A stretch of 64,000 nucleotides of DNA from Polaribacter glomeratus (GTDB lineage: Bacteria > Bacteroidota > Bacteroidia > Flavobacteriales > Flavobacteriaceae), in NCBI RefSeq assembly GCF_002954665.1, contig NZ_MSCM01000001.1, positions 23,183 through 87,182 of the forward strand, written 5' to 3'. Every line of letters starts with the position of its first letter. Within the stretch, counting starts at the first letter, position 1. Below, piece after piece: positions 63,415 to 64,000 of the stretch. The translations under genes and the position numbers were made by a program. The notes beneath the pieces were generated by a model that saw only the letters and a program-made list of their open reading frames with translations, was not told the DNA's origin and did not search any database.

Positions 63415-64000
63415 TTAATGTATTTCCTCAATCTCTTTAAGAAGTTTCTTTGTTTCAGGAAGCGGAGAAATACCATATTCTTCCTCTAAAATAACTTCGC
63501 ATTTCATGTACGTTTTTATTGCCTGTGGTCTGTTGCCTTTAAGAATATACGCTTGCATTTGTATCCTGTACGCATCTTCCCAAGTAGCATCAATAGCCAA
63601 CGCATTTTGTGCCAAGCGAATACTTTCTAAAGGATTTTCTTGTAGCAAAATTTCTGCCAAAGTAATATAAGCACCTAAAATTAAAAGTTGTGTTTTTTCT
63701 CTTTCTTCGGATGTCCAATCTTCAAAAATCCTGTTTGGTAAGTAAGAACCTTTGTATAAATCGATAGCTGCTTTGTAGGCTATTTTGGCAATATTGTTAT
63801 CAATTGTAAAGGCTTCATTGCCAATAATAATATATTTTTCGAGTGCTTCTACATCAATCCAAACCTTTTCTAAATCAATTTGATAACTAACACCTTGTCT
63901 TATAATATATTCTGATTCTGTTCTAGAAAGTCTTTTTGGCTCTAAAACTTTATTAATTCCGTGAAGCGCCACTTTAAAATCACGATCATTCCAATCTTCC
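63415..64000 (-). CDS. BTAD-type transcriptional activator, C-terminal part (runs off the right edge)
   Basis: The frame stays open to base 64000, so the start lies outside. The visible part has a winged-helix end (ALHGINKVLEPKR) and a bacterial transcriptional activation (BTAD) domain: IDVEALEKYIIIGNEAF, AIDLYKGSYLPNRIFEDWTSEEREKTQLLILGAYITLAEILL, then helical repeats ending NRPQAIKTYMKCEVILEEEYGISPLPETKKLLKEI. SARP-like regulators have this order. A GTG at 63972 is internal and is not the true start. Targets are unknown. Confidence 0.75.
   Translation of the reverse strand, partial: EDWNDRDFKVALHGINKVLEPKRLSRTESEYIIRQGVSYQIDLEKVWIDVEALEKYIIIGNEAFTIDNNIAKIAYKAAIDLYKGSYLPNRIFEDWTSEEREKTQLLILGAYITLAEILLQENPLESIRLAQNALAIDATWEDAYRIQMQAYILKGNRPQAIKTYMKCEVILEEEYGISPLPETKKLLKEIEEIH

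Overview
The window is AT-rich chromosomal DNA of a member of the Bacteroidota, almost certainly a marine-type Flavobacteriaceae. The evidence is a gldJ / porU-porV block (gliding motility and type IX secretion), a ResB-CcsA fusion, two-subunit methylmalonyl-CoA mutase, and promoters of the Bacteroidota type (TTG, about 19-21 bases, TAnnTTTG). I saw no tRNA, rRNA, CRISPR array or transposase gene.

Region 1 (about 2.0-32.6 kb) is a capsule/exopolysaccharide locus. It starts with a nucleotide-sugar dehydrogenase, a WlbA-type dehydrogenase and small cytidylyltransferase-like genes. An HU-type protein and about 2 kb of repeat-rich DNA follow, then GDP-fucose synthesis (gmd, fcl). Next is a tightly overlapping operon (13.2-25.4 kb): a CMP-sugar synthetase-like enzyme, YhcH, an HpcH/HpaI aldolase, an epimerase, a 6-phosphogluconolactonase-like protein, a HAD phosphatase, a lipoprotein, a D-2-hydroxyacid dehydrogenase, a Wzx flippase, two DUF115/MptE-like proteins, a glycosyltransferase, a Wzy polymerase and a GT26 transferase. 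The initiating phosphotransferase, Wza-like exporter and Wzc-like tyrosine kinase come after it, and a CpsB-type phosphatase lies on the opposite strand. The aldolase plus cytidylyltransferase set, with no NeuB-type synthase, suggests an unusual route to a CMP-activated 2-keto-3-deoxy sugar. The DUF115 pair are plausible transferases for it. This is my main candidate for an undescribed system.

Region 2 is repeat DNA scattered through and around that locus: degenerate 7-base tandem arrays of two families, three MITE-like families of about 80-127 bp with terminal inverted repeats (one amplified as a tandem array of about 125-bp period at 31.3-31.8 kb), a longer fourth family, and a duplicated wlbA-tail/cytidylyltransferase block.

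Region 3 (33.7-49.2 kb) holds housekeeping and envelope genes: an N-acetylglucosamine kinase-like gene, murF, gldJ, porU-porV, cytidine deaminase, truncated haemoglobin, a ketoacyl-ACP synthase III-like gene, guaA and a LysM lipoprotein.

Region 4 (49.3-64 kb, minus strand) carries a TPR-like membrane protein, cytochrome c assembly, an LRR protein, the udk-divIC-mutA-mutB operon, a tetR-ABC1 kinase pair, three small Lys-rich phasin-like proteins (one ending in a helix-hairpin-helix domain) and a partial BTAD-type regulator. Two of the phasin-like genes share an almost identical promoter box at identical spacing.
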